Origin: Albugo candida
Lineage: Eukaryota > Oomycota > Peronosporomycetes > Albuginales
DNA: 64,000 nt
Assembly (NCBI GenBank): GCA_040437565.1
Contig: JBDOQK010000003.1
Span: 1 to 64,000, forward strand
Reading direction: 5' to 3'
Positions within the stretch are counted from its first letter, which is position 1. Each line of letters opens with the position of its first letter. Under the pieces are notes generated by a model that worked only from the letters and a program-made list of their open reading frames with translations, was not told where the DNA came from and did not search any database. Made by a program: the position numbers and the translations under genes. Shown piece after piece: positions 1-12,121 of this stretch.

Positions 1-102
1 AATTTGATTGGTGATGTTCCCGAGGAAACAAAAAACTCTACTATGGGCTTTTCAATGATGCTCGACGAGGACGATCTTGTGGACACATTGATCTTGTACT
101 AG
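1..102 (+). CDS. 3' end of an unidentified reading frame
   Basis: From base 1 there are 33 open codons followed by TAG at 100-102. The stretch is acidic near its end (a run with D, E, D, D). I recognise no family. It could be the last exon of a gene lying left of the window or simply chance; coding quality cannot be judged from so short a piece. Confidence 0.15.
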   Translation, partial: NLIGDVPEETKNSTMGFSMMLDEDDLVDTLILY

Positions 103-516
103 AAAACAGAGAGAAATTACATCAAGCTTATCAAATCTTGAGAGTTTACAGAAGTAGTGAATTTGTTAAATGTGATTTATGAAATATGATTGTCTATGGG
201 AAATAAGGCTCGTAAAAGATTTTTGACTAGATTGAAAAAGATTCACAACTTCTTACTCGTTCCATTATTTCAATACCGCCAAAGTGTTAGATCTAGAGTA
301 AAATTGCAATAGAATGTGTGTCATGGACAAGTGTACTCATGTAGTTGACGTGAGTACTAATTTGATGTTGTTTTCGTTGGTAAAATGGAAAGTGAATACA
401 TTAGGGTCCTTGGTTGCTGCTACTATTCCAAGCCCTAACATTTACGCATTATCTTATAAGCTCCGCTGTATGAATCTTGATTGGTCAATGATTTTTTGAC
501 GACGGCTTTGAAAATG
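103..516. other. Stretch with no recognised gene
   Basis: AT-rich sequence with only a 61-codon open frame at 314-499 (+) that resembles nothing I know. It lies just downstream (minus sense) of the Gypsy integrase fossil, so it may be retroelement sequence too decayed to recognise. No LTR like the one at 12.1-12.7 kb is visible here. Confidence 0.3.
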
Positions 517-1594
517 TTATGTATACTCAGCGATTCCATGTTGCACCTGAGTTGTGACGATAGGGGTACTTAGTAATTTCAAAGGATTTTGTTCATTGCG
601 ACCAATTTCAATTTCGAAAGGTGAGATACCACTTGATGCACTAACGAGAGTGGCATGAGCATATTCAATTGTCCCTAAATATTCGGACCAATCACGTCCA
701 TAATACGAAATCATACAGCGTATAGCGTCTTCCAAAATCAATTTTTGACGTTCTGTTTGTCCGTCGGCTTGTGCTTGATATGAGGTTGTCATCTGCAGAC
801 GGATTCTTATCCACTTAGCAAGAGACGACCAAAACTTCGAAACAAACTTGGAATCTCGATCGCTGATAATAATCGATGGTAGACCATGGTGACGAACGAC
901 ATAATCGAAGAAATAACAAGCTGTCATATGGGCATCATTGTTGCGATTTTGGACGTCCGATATTTTGACCGTTTGGACAATTTGTTGACACATGTCATGA
1001 TAGCATCAAATCCGTTGTATTTCGGTAAACCCGTGATGAAATCCATAGAGATGACTGACCAACATTCTTCTGGCATAGGGATCGGAATGATTTTTCCATT
1101 CTTGCGAGCGTTGCTGAGTTTCCAGCGAGTGCATGTTTCACAACTCCGTACGTGATCTTGAACGTCTTGATTTAATGTGAGCCAATGTTACCATTGAGCG
1201 ATGCGTAGAAATGTTCGTTGAGCACCAGGATGTGCGGCAATGTTGGCGTCAGGAAAGCATGCGATGATAGAAGTTCGAAGATAATTATCTTTTGTGTTTG
1301 GTACACACACGCAACATCATTTGTGACTTAAAGTAAAGCTAATCTTCGCGTTTGACATATAGTGAGTCCAGATGTTTGAGTTGCTCTGCATAATCTGGAC
1401 AAATACGATATCCATGGGCAAATTCATTGTAAACCGAATTTTTCTGACCAACTGAGCGACCTTCAATTTCGACATTCTAGTGTCACATTATCAGCCACAA
1501 GCGAAGGCTCGGTAGCGCTTATAAACGCCCTGTACTTAATTTCCATGTATATCGCCATTAGTAAGCTTCAAATCACCAACATTAAAGTCGCTCA
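517..1594 (-). mobile_element. Ty3/Gypsy fossil, integrase part
   Basis: Minus-strand translation shows the integrase core of a Ty3/Gypsy retrotransposon. There is a zinc-binding/linker stretch near 1140-1480 (a CETC-type motif) and then the catalytic core at 517-993 with the family signatures ISDRDSKF and QADGQTER. It has the same strand and family as the gag-RT-RNase H block at 9133-12044. The intervening sequence is exactly the two Tc1/mariner-like insertions A and B, so I read these as halves of one element. It is broken (several breaks) and old enough to carry nested insertions. The 3' LTR is not seen within the window. Confidence 0.8.
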
Positions 1595-1943
1595 TACAGT
1601 GCAAGACATTTATAACCAGCACGTCAAATCGGTAGACAAGAATTCTCTCTCTTCACAGAAAAGATTTAATGTTGAAAAAAGAATTCCATTGTACTAAAGA
1701 ACATACGCTACGCTATAAGATATTGCAAGCCAATTCTTCGTAACTCTATTTTTGGTGGACTAGTAGGGCATTGAAATTCGGCCAATTTCGGCAATTTTCA
1801 ATGGGACGAGCAATATTTGGCCACCCGAAAAACAATAACCTGTATTACTTAATATTATTGGTCTCGAACTCTTTTATCAAGTATGTATGACAAGGTATCA
1901 ATTGAGAAACAGTCTCCGAAAGTATGGTCTCATTAATGTAGTA

Positions 1944-4340
1944 TTAAGCCGTGAGGCAGTTCATGTCCATCAGGATTGAATTTAGTACGCGTAGGTGAGA
2001 ACGGTACTTTTTGACGGCATATTCCGCAGCTTTACCACTTAAATCTTTGCGGTAAACATCCATATACCGCTGAGATTTTTGATAATAGTTCCTTATCTCG
2101 GTCAAACTGACCGATCCAATGCTTTTGGCACCTCGTCCTTTAGTCCACTCCATGAATAATTGCGGTGTTTCCGTGCGTACCGCTTGGCAGGGCCCCAAAA
2201 GTTCTCAATGAAGTTGAGTTCACAATGACATTTCGGATAAGAAATTATCATGTGGCCGACACGAACAATAAGCTCTTCTAACATGCATTTCTGGCAAAGA
2301 AAGTCCGATTGATTTGCCATTATTTTTTTGGCACAGCAGTCCAGTTCGGTTGGAGGACATTTCACGCGACAGTCAAGTGTAAGGCCTGCACGCCAAAGTC
2401 CTCGTTATTCAAGGACAAGTTTGATACCCTTTGCCTTGCCACGAAGCTTTTCAATTGCATGATCTTCTGGAAAACCAGTTCCTGGTAAATTCCATTTCCC
2501 CAAGTCGTTTGTCGCATCATATGTTGTTTGCCACCAGGGCCCAGGTTGATGCGGTTTGCACACAGCGCAGATGGGGATTGCTCGATCAAGTTCCTGGTTG
2601 TAGAGGTCTATTGGCTCCCACCATCCGCCGTGCTGAATTCTAGGGTGCATGATTACACATGCTTGTTCTGGCAGCGTCGGAAACTGCTCTTTTTTCTCTT
2701 GGTCCAAGGCGAGGCGTCCCGAAATTGGACAAAGGAAGTCACTGAAATGAATAGATCTCCCTTGGCCTTTCTTGCGCAATGGTTGTTCTCCATCAGGCAT
2801 CCAAAGGCGCTTCAACTCATCATTGGCAGCAAACGTACTTTCATCATGGGTCACCAGAAGAATTGGTTGAATGTTCGCTGCTGGCCATATTACATCATCT
2901 TGTTTTTTTTCTCGAAATTATCATCTTTTGCAGGAAAAACAGGCATGCGAGCATCAAGTTTATCTAATCTGGCCAGAAACTTTTGACGATACTCAATAAC
3001 ATCTTCTCTTTCATGATCATCAATGCAAATCTCCTTCGCAACTTTGCGGTAGGTTATGTCCAAGGACTGTAGCCAGCGCATCATCGTTCGTTCCGATATT
3101 TTGGGCAAGGAGTGTAGCCTAACTCGGGGAGAATTTCATTCGTTTGTTTTGTCAAGGTTGCAATTTCGACATTGAACTTATTTGAACGGAGGTATTGTTG
3201 CAGGATAATGATACAGTCCTCTTCCTGAAGAAAACTTGATCGCTTGGCGTGTTTCCCTTGCTTCGACTGAGGCAAAGACCCGTCTTTCAAAAAAGTTCTG
3301 GCGCATTTCCGTATTGATCGAGAAAAGTAAACCCCTCTTCCTGCTGCATCTGAGATAAAGGAACTTGCGGCTTTCTTCGTTTTTCTTATTTGGAGTAGTC
3401 TAAAGTACCCGAGTAGCGCTGCTACACGCGCATGTGCTGCATTGTTCTTCCCGTTTGGCTTTCGATTTTTTTTTCAGATTCTCAACTGCCAAACTGATAT
3501 CAGCTTTGGTCCACTCAGTACCCTCGTCTTCATCGGATCCATCATCCAAGTCTGAATCATTTTCGTTATCCACATCCACTTCAGCACCAGCTTCTGTAAA
3601 CATTGGTGTCAGTGTCCAGTATTCAGTCAACGACTTGGTGCCTCTCGCAGCATCCTTTATCACCGCCTTCTTGCGCCTTTGTGTGCGTGATGAATTTCCC
3701 AGATACCGCACTGGTCGGTTGCTCTCGTTGGTTAGCACTGGAACGGAAGCTCTCTCAATATTCCCAACAATCATGTCATCATCTTCCACTTCATTTTCGC
3801 TCCCCATCTGGTATTCATTTTTACTGCAGGCGCTGCTATTTTCAAATTCATGCAGGTCATGAACTTCAATTTTCTGCTTCTTGTTCTTTNNNNNNNNNNN
3901 NNNNNNNNNNNNNNNNNNNNNNNNNNNNNNNNNNNNNNNNNNNNNNNNNNNNNNNNNNNNNNNNNNNNNNNNNNNNNNNNNNNNNNNNNTTCTGTAAACA
4001 TTGGTGTCAGTGTCCAGTATTCAGTCAACGACTTGGTGCCTCTCGCAGCATCCTTTATCACCGCCTTCTTGCGCCTTTGTGTGCGTGATGAATTTCCCAG
4101 ATACCGCACTGGTCGGTTGCTCTCGTTGGTTAGCACTGGAACGGAAGCTCTCTCAATATTCCCAACAATCATGTCATCATCTTCCACTTCATTTTCGCTC
4201 CCCATCTGGTATTCATTTTTACTGCAGGCGCTGCTATTTTCAAATTCATGCAGGTCATGAACTTCAATTTTCTGCTTCTTGTTCTTTGCATCATGTATTG
4301 ATGTCATGTACAAGTGTTTCCTTTTTTTTAGACGTGGCAT
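1944..4340 (-). pseudogene. DDE transposase of element A, decayed
   Basis: Read on the minus strand from ATG at 4340. The start MPRLKKRKH is followed by a basic and then an acidic N-terminal region, an HTH-like stretch (ISERTMMRWLQS near 3080), the first catalytic motif THDESTFAAND near 2850, and the C-terminal motif LNFIENFWGPAKRYARK near 2180 with the third acidic residue. The tail MDVYRKDLSGKAAEYAVKKY ends at 1944. The layout matches a DDE transposase type common in fungi and oomycetes. The reading frame changes several times. The segment that should carry the second catalytic Asp (FDNSTNH type, seen in element B as FDDATS) appears to be deleted between about 2560 and 2600. The copy is therefore non-autonomous. 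The N-terminal part is repeated on the other side of the gap only because of the assembly. Confidence 0.8.
3592..4287. repeat. 298-bp direct copy across a 100-N gap (assembly overlap)
   Basis: Bases 3592-3889 recur exactly at 3990-4287, separated only by 100 N (3890-3989). The copy starts and stops precisely at the gap edges. That is the signature of two contig ends that overlap but were not merged, not of a biological duplication. Confidence 0.9.
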
Positions 4341-4814
4341 GGTTACTTTGGGAAGCTATAAATGCAAAAATAACGGAGGGCGTTATCAACTTCTGAAGTG
4401 ATATGGCGATTGATTAACCTACCTACATACACTACTTTTGATTGGCTAAAAACACCGGTTATTTGCACGTTAGAAGTATAGGCTGCATGAAATTAAAATT
4501 TTGAAATTTGGCCGCAAATAGAGGGGGGGGTCGGTTATAAGTGTCTTGCACTATATAGTGCAAGACACTTATAAGTATACCCTTTTTTCTGCGGCCAAAT
4601 ATAATAAATTATAGAATACATATTTATAGATTTTTTTATGGGGACTTCCGGTAGGGACCAAAAACTCACCAGAAATAACCTTTATAGACATTTGTGGTGA
4701 GTTCATGAGATTATCATCGATGAAATAAATCTTAAAGTCCGGCAATGGCCCCAAATCAACCATGCCACGTCTTAGAAAGCAAAGGAATCACCTACGTGCA
4801 CCGTCGAAGGCAGT

Positions 4815-6790
4815 ACGGATAAATAGGAGTCAAAAACTTGGAGTATATAAGGATTTTCATGAACGAAATGCCGAAACAATTTGCCTGAACAGCAATGATT
4901 CATCCCATACAGCCAGTGAATTTGACCGTGAATACGAAATAGAAAATGGCGTCAAAGATGCTGATATACTCATTAGCAATATAGAGAGAGCTGTTTTTCT
5001 AGTTCTGGCCAGCAGCAATCGCTAATGCGCTATGCTGGGAACTCGTTGCGTACACACAGATGCAAGAACGCGATGCTGAAGTAGGCTGAAGTAGGTTCAA
5101 AACCATTAAAGTAGTACTGGTAGCCGAAGGCAACTGTTGTGGACGTTGTTGGAGAGGACGAGATTGATTCGGAAATCGAAGCGGATGATGAAGCTGACAG
5201 CAATGACATTGGCGATGTACATACCGGTTTGTGATCAGAAGTGGCTCTCGTCATGGTAATTGAGAAGCTCATCAAGCTGGAACAGAAGGAAAAAAAATGG
5301 AAAACCATGCGGCGCGTGCCTCTGCAATACTTGCATACTTTTCTTTGATAAAATGCGGAAGAAGAAGGATGTCCTCCATCTCCCTTATCGCAGATGTAGC
5401 TGGAAAGGGGGGATGTTAAGCAAAACTAATGCGTCCTTGGGTTTCCACCTTCCTAAAGAATGGTTTTCTGCCTGAAACGAGGCAACGAAAGCATGCCAAA
5501 CGAAAAAGCTTCCTGCATGATGAAGATTGTATTCTGCCTTTGCAACAGTACCTAAGGTGGAACGCGATGCTTCAACTATACATATGAACATACGAACACT
5601 AAGACCCTTCTGAGATTGGTCTATAATCATTCAACAACAACATCTGACAGAACAATGATGCGCTGGCTGAATGCCTCGAATATCAAGTACCGTGAGGTTC
5701 AGAGGGTCCGTACCCAGCTCAGTCGGTTAAGCACTTAAGCGCAGGGACCCCCNNNNNNNNNNNNNNNNNNNNNNNNNNNNNNNNNNNNNNNNNNNNNNNN
5801 NNNNNNNNNNNNNNNNNNNNNNNNNNNNNNNNNNNNNNNNNNNNNNNNNNNNACGGATAAATAGGAGTCAAAAACTTGGAGTATATAAGGATTTTCATGA
5901 ACGAAATGCCGAAACAATTTGCCTGAACAGCAATGATTCATCCCATACAGCCAGTGAATTTGACCGTGAATACGAAATAGAAAATGGCGTCAAAGATGCT
6001 GATATACTCATTAGCAATATAGAGAGAGCTGTTTTTCTAGTTCTGGCCAGCAGCAATCGCTAATGCGCTATGCTGGGAACTCGTTGCGTACACACAGATG
6101 CAAGAACGCGATGCTGAAGTAGGCTGAAGTAGGTTCAAAACCATTAAAGTAGTACTGGTAGCCGAAGGCAACTGTTGTGGACGTTGTTGGAGAGGACGAG
6201 ATTGATTCGGAAATCGAAGCGGATGATGAAGCTGACAGCAATGACATTGGCGATGTACATACCGGTTTGTGATCAGAAGTGGCTCTCGTCATGGTAATTG
6301 AGAAGCTCATCAAGCTGGAACAGAAGGAAAAAAAATGGAAAACCATGCGGCGCGTGCCTCTGCAATACTTGCATACTTTTCTTTGATAAAATGCGGAAGA
6401 AGAAGGATGTCCTCCATCTCCCTTATCGCAGATGTAGCTGGAAAGGGGGGATGTTAAGCAAAACTAATGCGTCCTTGGGTTTCCACCTTCCTAAAGAATG
6501 GTTTTCTGCCTGAAACGAGGCAACGAAAGCATGCCAAACGAAAAAGCTTCCTGCATGATGAAGATTGTATTCTGCCTTTGCAACAGTACCTAAGGTGGAA
6601 CGCGATGCTTCAACTATACATATGAACATACGAACACTAAGACCCTTCTGAGATTGGTCTATAATCATTCAACAACAACATCTGACAGAACAATGATGCG
6701 CTGGCTGAATGCCTCGAATATCAAGTACCGTGAGGTTCAGAGGGTCCGTACCCAGCTCAGTCGGTTAAGCACTTAAGCGCAGGGACCCCC
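4815..6790. repeat. 938-bp direct copy across a 100-N gap (assembly overlap)
   Basis: 4815-5752 recurs exactly at 5853-6790 around the gap 5753-5852. The left contig ends 15 bases after the SINE head has begun to read as repeat, which suggests the assembler stopped at the SINE. Count the right-hand copy (5853 onward), which continues into the complete SINE. Confidence 0.9.
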
Positions 6791-6981
6791 TACCGGGGGT
6801 CGTGACTTCGATACCCGGCAGTGTGGGCAGCGGTTTGAGCCCACCCAAGCAATAAGCTTGGAAAATATCTGCCTCCCTAGGTTTGAAGTCAGACATAAGT
6901 GAGATTCACACGGTCAGGGGCTCATGATAGGATAAGGAAGGTAGTTAGAACCAGATAAACAGTGTAATGAAATCCTTGACA
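6738..6981 (+). repeat. tRNA-derived SINE, copy 1 (inside element B transposase)
   Basis: About 244 bp. The head carries a pol III A box (CAGCTCAGTCGGTTAAGC) and a B-box-like motif (GGTCGTGACTTCGATACCC). The body is conserved with the other copies, and the tail ends GAAATCCTTGACAAA without a poly(A) run. It is flanked by an exact 15-bp target duplication, AAGTACCGTGAGGTT, at 6723-6737 and 6982-6996, which marks insertion by retroposition into the HTH part of the transposase of element B. Confidence 0.85.
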
Positions 6982-7164
6982 AAGTACCGTGAGGTTGAAA
7001 ACGGCATTTTTGCTGATAGACATGAAAGCGAAGACGTCCTCAACTAACGTCATGAATTTATCCATAGGATTTAAAGCATTATTCAAAGATAATAATTCAA
7101 TTTTAAAATCAGGCTATTTATCCTGGATCTTTTCGGTTTGTTTAAAATAAAATAAAAAATAAAT

Positions 7165-7602
7165 GGGGTTATAAAAAATATACACCAAGATAAATGAAAA
7201 ATAAAATAAAAATACCACAAGATTGAATNNNNNNNNNNNNNNNNNNNNNNNNNNNNNNNNNNNNNNNNNNNNNNNNNNNNNNNNNNNNNNNNNNNNNNNN
7301 NNNNNNNNNNNNNNNNNNNNNNNNNNNNTTGTCAACAATCCTCATGGTGAACAATCCAGTGACCTATGGATACATAAACCGATCTGACACCACCGGACCA
7401 CCGCGAATGCTAAAACTCCCTCATATCGTTATGACGAATTTGTATGAATATCAACGCCAAAAATCCATATTTCTCTATGATCCCAGGCATGTGTATATTC
7501 GTACGTATAGTACACATCCTTGGTACATTTTTTTTATTATTCAATCTTGTGGTATTTTTATTTTATTTTTCGTTTATCTTGGTGTATATTTTTTATAACC
7601 CC
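7165..7602. repeat. Fold-back/MITE-like element inside element B
   Basis: Inverted arms of 64 bp (7165-7228 and 7539-7602) differ at one position and begin GGGGTTATAAAAAATATACA. Outside them stands a direct repeat AAAAATAAAT at 7155-7164 and 7603-7612, a candidate 10-bp target duplication, though it is low complexity. The interior contains a 100-N gap (7229-7328) and about 210 bp with no recognisable gene. It interrupts the transposase of element B. A non-autonomous MULE relative is a possibility given the 9-10 bp duplication, but this is inference. Confidence 0.6.
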
Positions 7603-9070
7603 AAAAATAAATAGAAAAAACAAAAAAAAAATTATTTAAATAGACAGACATTTAGCGCTAAGGTAAAAAAATGAAGGAGCTAGCACCTCGGATACCTATC
7701 ATCCCACCAAAAGGGGAAGACCGCGAAGGCAAAATAAATTGGCCATCAGCCAATGTTCCACCACTTCTTTTGGTTACCCATAACGAAAGCACGTTCTCCG
7801 CTAATGACGGTTTGAAACGCCTTTAGCTGCTGGATAGGGAACTTCCATTGCGGAAGAAAGGTCAAGGAGGAAGTATTCATGTGAGAGAATTCATGATGAT
7901 GAGGAACCCAATTTAAGGACCTCTAGCATTGGATGGAAAAAAACGAGAGCGGTTTCTTGCGCTACCAGAAGAAGCATGTGTGATTATGCACGCTGGTGTC
8001 CAGCACGATGGCTGTGGGAATATCAGGACCATTATGATCAAGTTCGCGATGGAGCCATACCTATATTTAAGGCTCAATTTCCAGGCATACAAGCCCTTTT
8101 TCCCTTTGATGACGCCACAAGCCGTGCTTCATTTACCAACAATGCTCTCCATGTAAACCAAATGAACCTTTGTCTAGGTGTAAAATGTATTCCCATGCGG
8201 TCGACAAACTGGGGTGATGGATTTCATCAGAAGATGACTTTCCAGAGGATTATGCTGACGAAAAACCTCATCGAAAATCAAAGAGCATAAGGACGCGGTA
8301 TTCAGCGGGTAGGACTCACGTTTGACTGCCATGGACAGTGTCCTCCGATGTTACAAAACCGCTGCGCAAGAAAAATTACCGCAAACCAGCCCGATTTTCT
8401 GCAGCAGAAGTGCATGTTGGAGGAACTGATTGTGCGTTCTGGCCACATATGATTATATTTTGCCCAAAGTTTTATTGCGAGCTTAATTTTATTGTTAACT
8501 TTTGGGGTGCTGCCAAACGATTCGCTCGCAAAAATTGCAATCATTCCTGGGTTGGATTGAAAGAGATGGTCCCAAAGGCATTGAAATCGGTAACTCTGGA
8601 TGAGATATGCCACCACTACCGAAAGGCACAACGACTCATGGACGTTTATCGCAAAGGATTAGGCGGTAAAGCCGCGGAACATGCGGTCAAGAAATACCGT
8701 TCGCACCGACCTGTGCCGAATTCCATCCTGATGGACATAAACTTTCCTGCAGCACGATATTGGATATGTATTACAGAAGCGAAACATTGCGCTCTCTCAT
8801 TGGCTACAGTATATATATCTATTAATAGAAAATATTTGAATGTGGTCACATTTCCATCTCTCCATACAAAATCATTAGAATTCGCCAAACTTCAACCCCT
8901 ACTGTCTCTACTAATATAAAGATACAAACAATCTGGCTCCATTGTAGGCAAGCCAAGTCAATGTGCTTTCCGTATATGGAGCGCATTTTGCTCTATTCTA
9001 ATTCTTATTGTATAAGTAGGAGCTCTTGTCGATGCAATTTATGGTCTGATCATAAGTTTCTTGCACTGTA

Positions 9071-12000
9071 GAATTTCGAACATATAAAAGCGTGAGGATG
9101 AACTTGCGCGATCTTGAACATCGCATTGTTGATTAGGCACAAGTGCCGTTGACAATACGGGACCTTGACGTGAAAAAGCATCGGCTATCACATTCAAATG
9201 ACCTTAAACGTGATGCAGTTTGAATATAAATTGCGAAAAGAATCTCAAATATCAAGCCAGCACAGGTGAAACTTTTGTATGATGAATAAACCATTTGCAT
9301 GCTGTGTTGTCTGTGTAGATGCCAAATGCACGAACATAACGATAATGACGCCACTTCTTCAATGCAAGATTGATTGCAAAACGTTCTTTTTCATGTTTCA
9401 GCCAATTAAGCTCATGAATTCCCAGATTCTTGGAAAAGAATGCAATGGGACATCGCCACCAGAATGAAGCTGAGAAATAACTCCACCAACACAATATCCA
9501 GAGGCGTCCGTTGTCACAATGAACCGTTTGGCATGATCTGGTAGTTTCAACACAGATGCGTCTTGTAAAGCGGACTTGAGTTGCTCAAACTCCTGAGTCT
9601 GTACATTCTTCCATTCCCAAACATGTTCTTTCTTGACTAGAGAGACAAGTAGTAACGAAGGGGTTGCGTAGTCACGAATGAAACGACGATAATAACCAGC
9701 CAAATCCAAGAAACGTAATAGTTATTTCTGTTTTGTCGGAGTCGTACACTTTGCAATATCTGCTCTCTTTCGAGTATACACTGTAAGTCCCTTGACCGAA
9801 ATTGTATGACCGGCCAAAATGACATTTGGACTGATGACAGAATAACTTCTCACGCCGAAGAACTTCAAACAGAATTCCAGGATAGTCAACGTGTTCGTCC
9901 AGATTAGTGGAGAACACACAAATGTCATCTAGATAGACAAAAATGAATTTGTATCTCGCAAAAAGTACTCGCATGATACGAGACCAAACACCAGGCATAC
10001 CAGTCAATCCCGTAGGAGCCACACACCACTGATGACATTCCGCATGTTTGCGATAGGCAGTATACTTGCGCCTTTTAAATGCGATCCACATTTGATGATA
10101 GTCTTGGGCCAGATCCAGAACTGAAACGATGACACAACCACACATCTGAAACATCTGATGAAAACATTCGTCGATGTTAGGAAGTGTAATCTTCGGAATA
10201 ATCGTCTGCGAATTGACGTAACGTTAATCAATGACCCATCGAAGAGGTAGATGCGCATTGTCAGAGCATACCCATTCGGATCGTCATATGTTTTTCCCAG
10301 TAATAGGGTCCTTTTTGGGTACACCAAATATATCTAAAACCCATGGAGAGTCTGAAATTCCGATCCAAACTTTCTTGAGCTTTTGCGCAACGAACATATC
10401 AAGTGCATCTTGTTCGACCTTGGATAGGCGAGACGGGGCACGGTTGCTATGTATAGCATCTGGTTTCATAATGAGATCAAAGTCAAACAAACGTGAAGGT
10501 GGATCTCCATCAGTAAGTGTCTCTGGAAAGACATCTTTAAACTCCTCCAAAAGCGTAGTAATCGATCAAATTACCCTTATCAACCTCCGTCATTAGAGCA
10601 CAGATCTTTACGCGATAGACTTCATCGTACTCCTGGTTTTTGAATTTGCGTTTGCAAGTACGCTGCAGCAATTTCCACATCAACTTCGCTACTTGTACCC
10701 ACACTCGTGTGTGTCGAAGAAAAGCGCTGATGCGGAATTGAATTGCATGAGAACGCCAAACAAGTTTGGTTGGAACTTCGTAAACCAGGATTTTGCCCAA
10801 GATTACATCATGACAGAGCCCAACGGTCATATCATGATTTGTAAATTGCGAAATTAAAATCGATCAAATATGATAGTTACAACCCCTTTTTGATGGGGAG
10901 AATCTTTGTGGAAGTTCTATCAAATCTTCTAACTTGAGAATCACCAGTGTGTCATTTTCTTCACCGAGCTGGGACGAACGACATTACAGGTTGCACCGAT
11001 ATCAAACATAATAGTGACAGGTTTTCCATCACAAGTTCCTTGTTTACGAAAAAGTTCATTCTCCGGATGCACCGGATCCATAGTCGACGTCAAAATCTCT
11101 TCCATTTCGACAATTTCCACTTCGTTCCCGGAACTTGTAATAGAAGGTGACGCATACGTCGCTCTTGGAGATGTGGAAGCATTGAAGCTTACAGCTGATT
11201 GTTCATGTCAAGTACCGTGAGATTGCTTCTCTTTATTCTTGCGCTTGTAACATTGCTTGGTGACACGACCGGTTTTCTTACAGTAGCGACATTTCCTCTA
11301 CGAAGAATTTGATGGGTAAAAAACGTCAAAATAAAATGATAATAAAAAAAGGGGGGGGGAGGAGCGACGATGTTTTGCACATCCTGAGTCAATCTCCATT
11401 TTTTCTAGAATATTCTCCTGCGTGCGCGGTGATGCAGGTAGCTGATGATGACAATGCTGATTACAGTTTGTACGTAATCGGTCCTGCGACTATACTGGTG
11501 CACGGTAATTCGTCCCGCGGACACGATGAGATCGATCATACTCCTTCATGGCTTGTGAAACTGTAGCACACCGGTGGTATTCTACTTCTTGACGTGTGGG
11601 ACTTACTAGTCTTTGTGTAAGGTAAGTAACCTTAACCAACTCGCTCATATCCGTGACTTGCATTATAGCTTCACAGAAACGAGAAATATAAACTTCAAAA
11701 TTCGGACTGCTCCTCTGTTTTAGTGCGTACAATTGATCACGCATGCGTTCTTGCAGATCAGGGGGTACAAATTTATCATCTACTTGAACGATGAGGTCCT
11801 GCATGTCTTTGATATATGGCTTGTTCAACTCGTACCAAGCTGCGGCATTCCCTTTGCAATTGGCGGTGATGATTGCCAAAATTCGAGCACTTTGACTGAC
11901 ATAGCGCCAGTCGCTGTTCTTTGCTTCGAAGTACTGAGCCAGTTGCTCAAAGTACAAATCGACCGATTCGCTCATTTTACCATAAAAGTGAGGTAAATTG

Positions 12001-12121
12001 ATCCCATCGACTTTTCTTTCACGCTTGGTTATAGCTTCAAGCAATTGCTGTTGTTTTTCGACGAATTTATTTCGATGAATGTTTTCGTGATGGCGTCAAG
12101 AGACCGCCCTTGGGGGCGCAA
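9071..12121 (-). mobile_element. Ty3/Gypsy fossil, gag to RNase H
   Basis: On the minus strand, in the usual 5'-3' order, I see: gag (12044 to about 11490, with a retrotransposon gag-type helical core); a CCHC zinc-knuckle-like stretch near 11200-11300; an aspartic-protease-like stretch near 10850-11140; reverse transcriptase about 9700-10550 with VLDLAQDYHQM and the catalytic YLDD box; and RNase H about 9130-9700 with VTTDASGYCVGGVISQL. The integrase half continues at 517-1594 beyond elements B and A. The element is clearly broken, with on the order of ten breaks, and is old. Its upstream LTR is at 12122-12721. Confidence 0.85.

Larger units (their letters stand above)
1597..4553 (-). mobile_element. 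Tc1/mariner-like element A
   Basis: A DNA transposon bounded by TIRs: CAGTGCAAGACATTTATAA at the left and its inverted partner (ending GTGTCTTGCACTA) at the right. TA dinucleotides at 1595-1596 and 4554-4555 fit the TA target duplication of the IS630-Tc1-mariner superfamily. It sits inside a Ty3/Gypsy fossil and directly abuts element B, sharing one TA. A 100-N gap (3890-3989) with flanking duplicated sequence inflates its length by about 398 bp. Confidence 0.85.
4762..8758 (+). pseudogene. DDE transposase of element B, inactive
   Basis: It starts with MPRLRKQRNH at 4762, homologous to element A. The HTH-like stretch (TMMRWLNASNIKYREV) is split by the SINE at 6738. The catalytic region follows the fold-back element: THNESTFSAND near 7780, FDDATSRASF near 8110 and LNFIVNFWGAAKRFARK near 8485, ending with the MDVYRKGLGGKAAEHAVKKY tail near 8640-8710. 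Against element A (THDESTF, LNFIENFWG) the first catalytic Asp is Asn and the third catalytic Glu is Val. There are also in-frame stops, for example after GLKRL near 7827. Two of three catalytic residues are lost, so this copy cannot be active. Confidence 0.8.
4556..9068 (+). mobile_element. Tc1/mariner-like element B with nested insertions
   Basis: Same family as element A in the opposite orientation. The left TIR is TAGTGCAAGACACTTATAAG and the right end reads CATAAGTTTCTTGCACTG, followed by TA at 9069-9070. A TA is shared with element A at 4554-4555. The element contains a SINE (6738-6981) and a fold-back element (7165-7602). An assembly duplication of 938 bp plus 100 N lies inside, so the true length is about 1 kb less than the span. 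Confidence 0.85.

Noticed and set aside
2528-2986. Plus-strand open frame of 152 codons
   Set aside because: It is antisense to the transposase of element A, whose motifs are on the minus strand.
6738-6830. tRNA gene at the head of the SINE copies
   Set aside because: A and B boxes are present, but the stems do not form a full cloverleaf and every copy continues into the same body and tail with target duplications.
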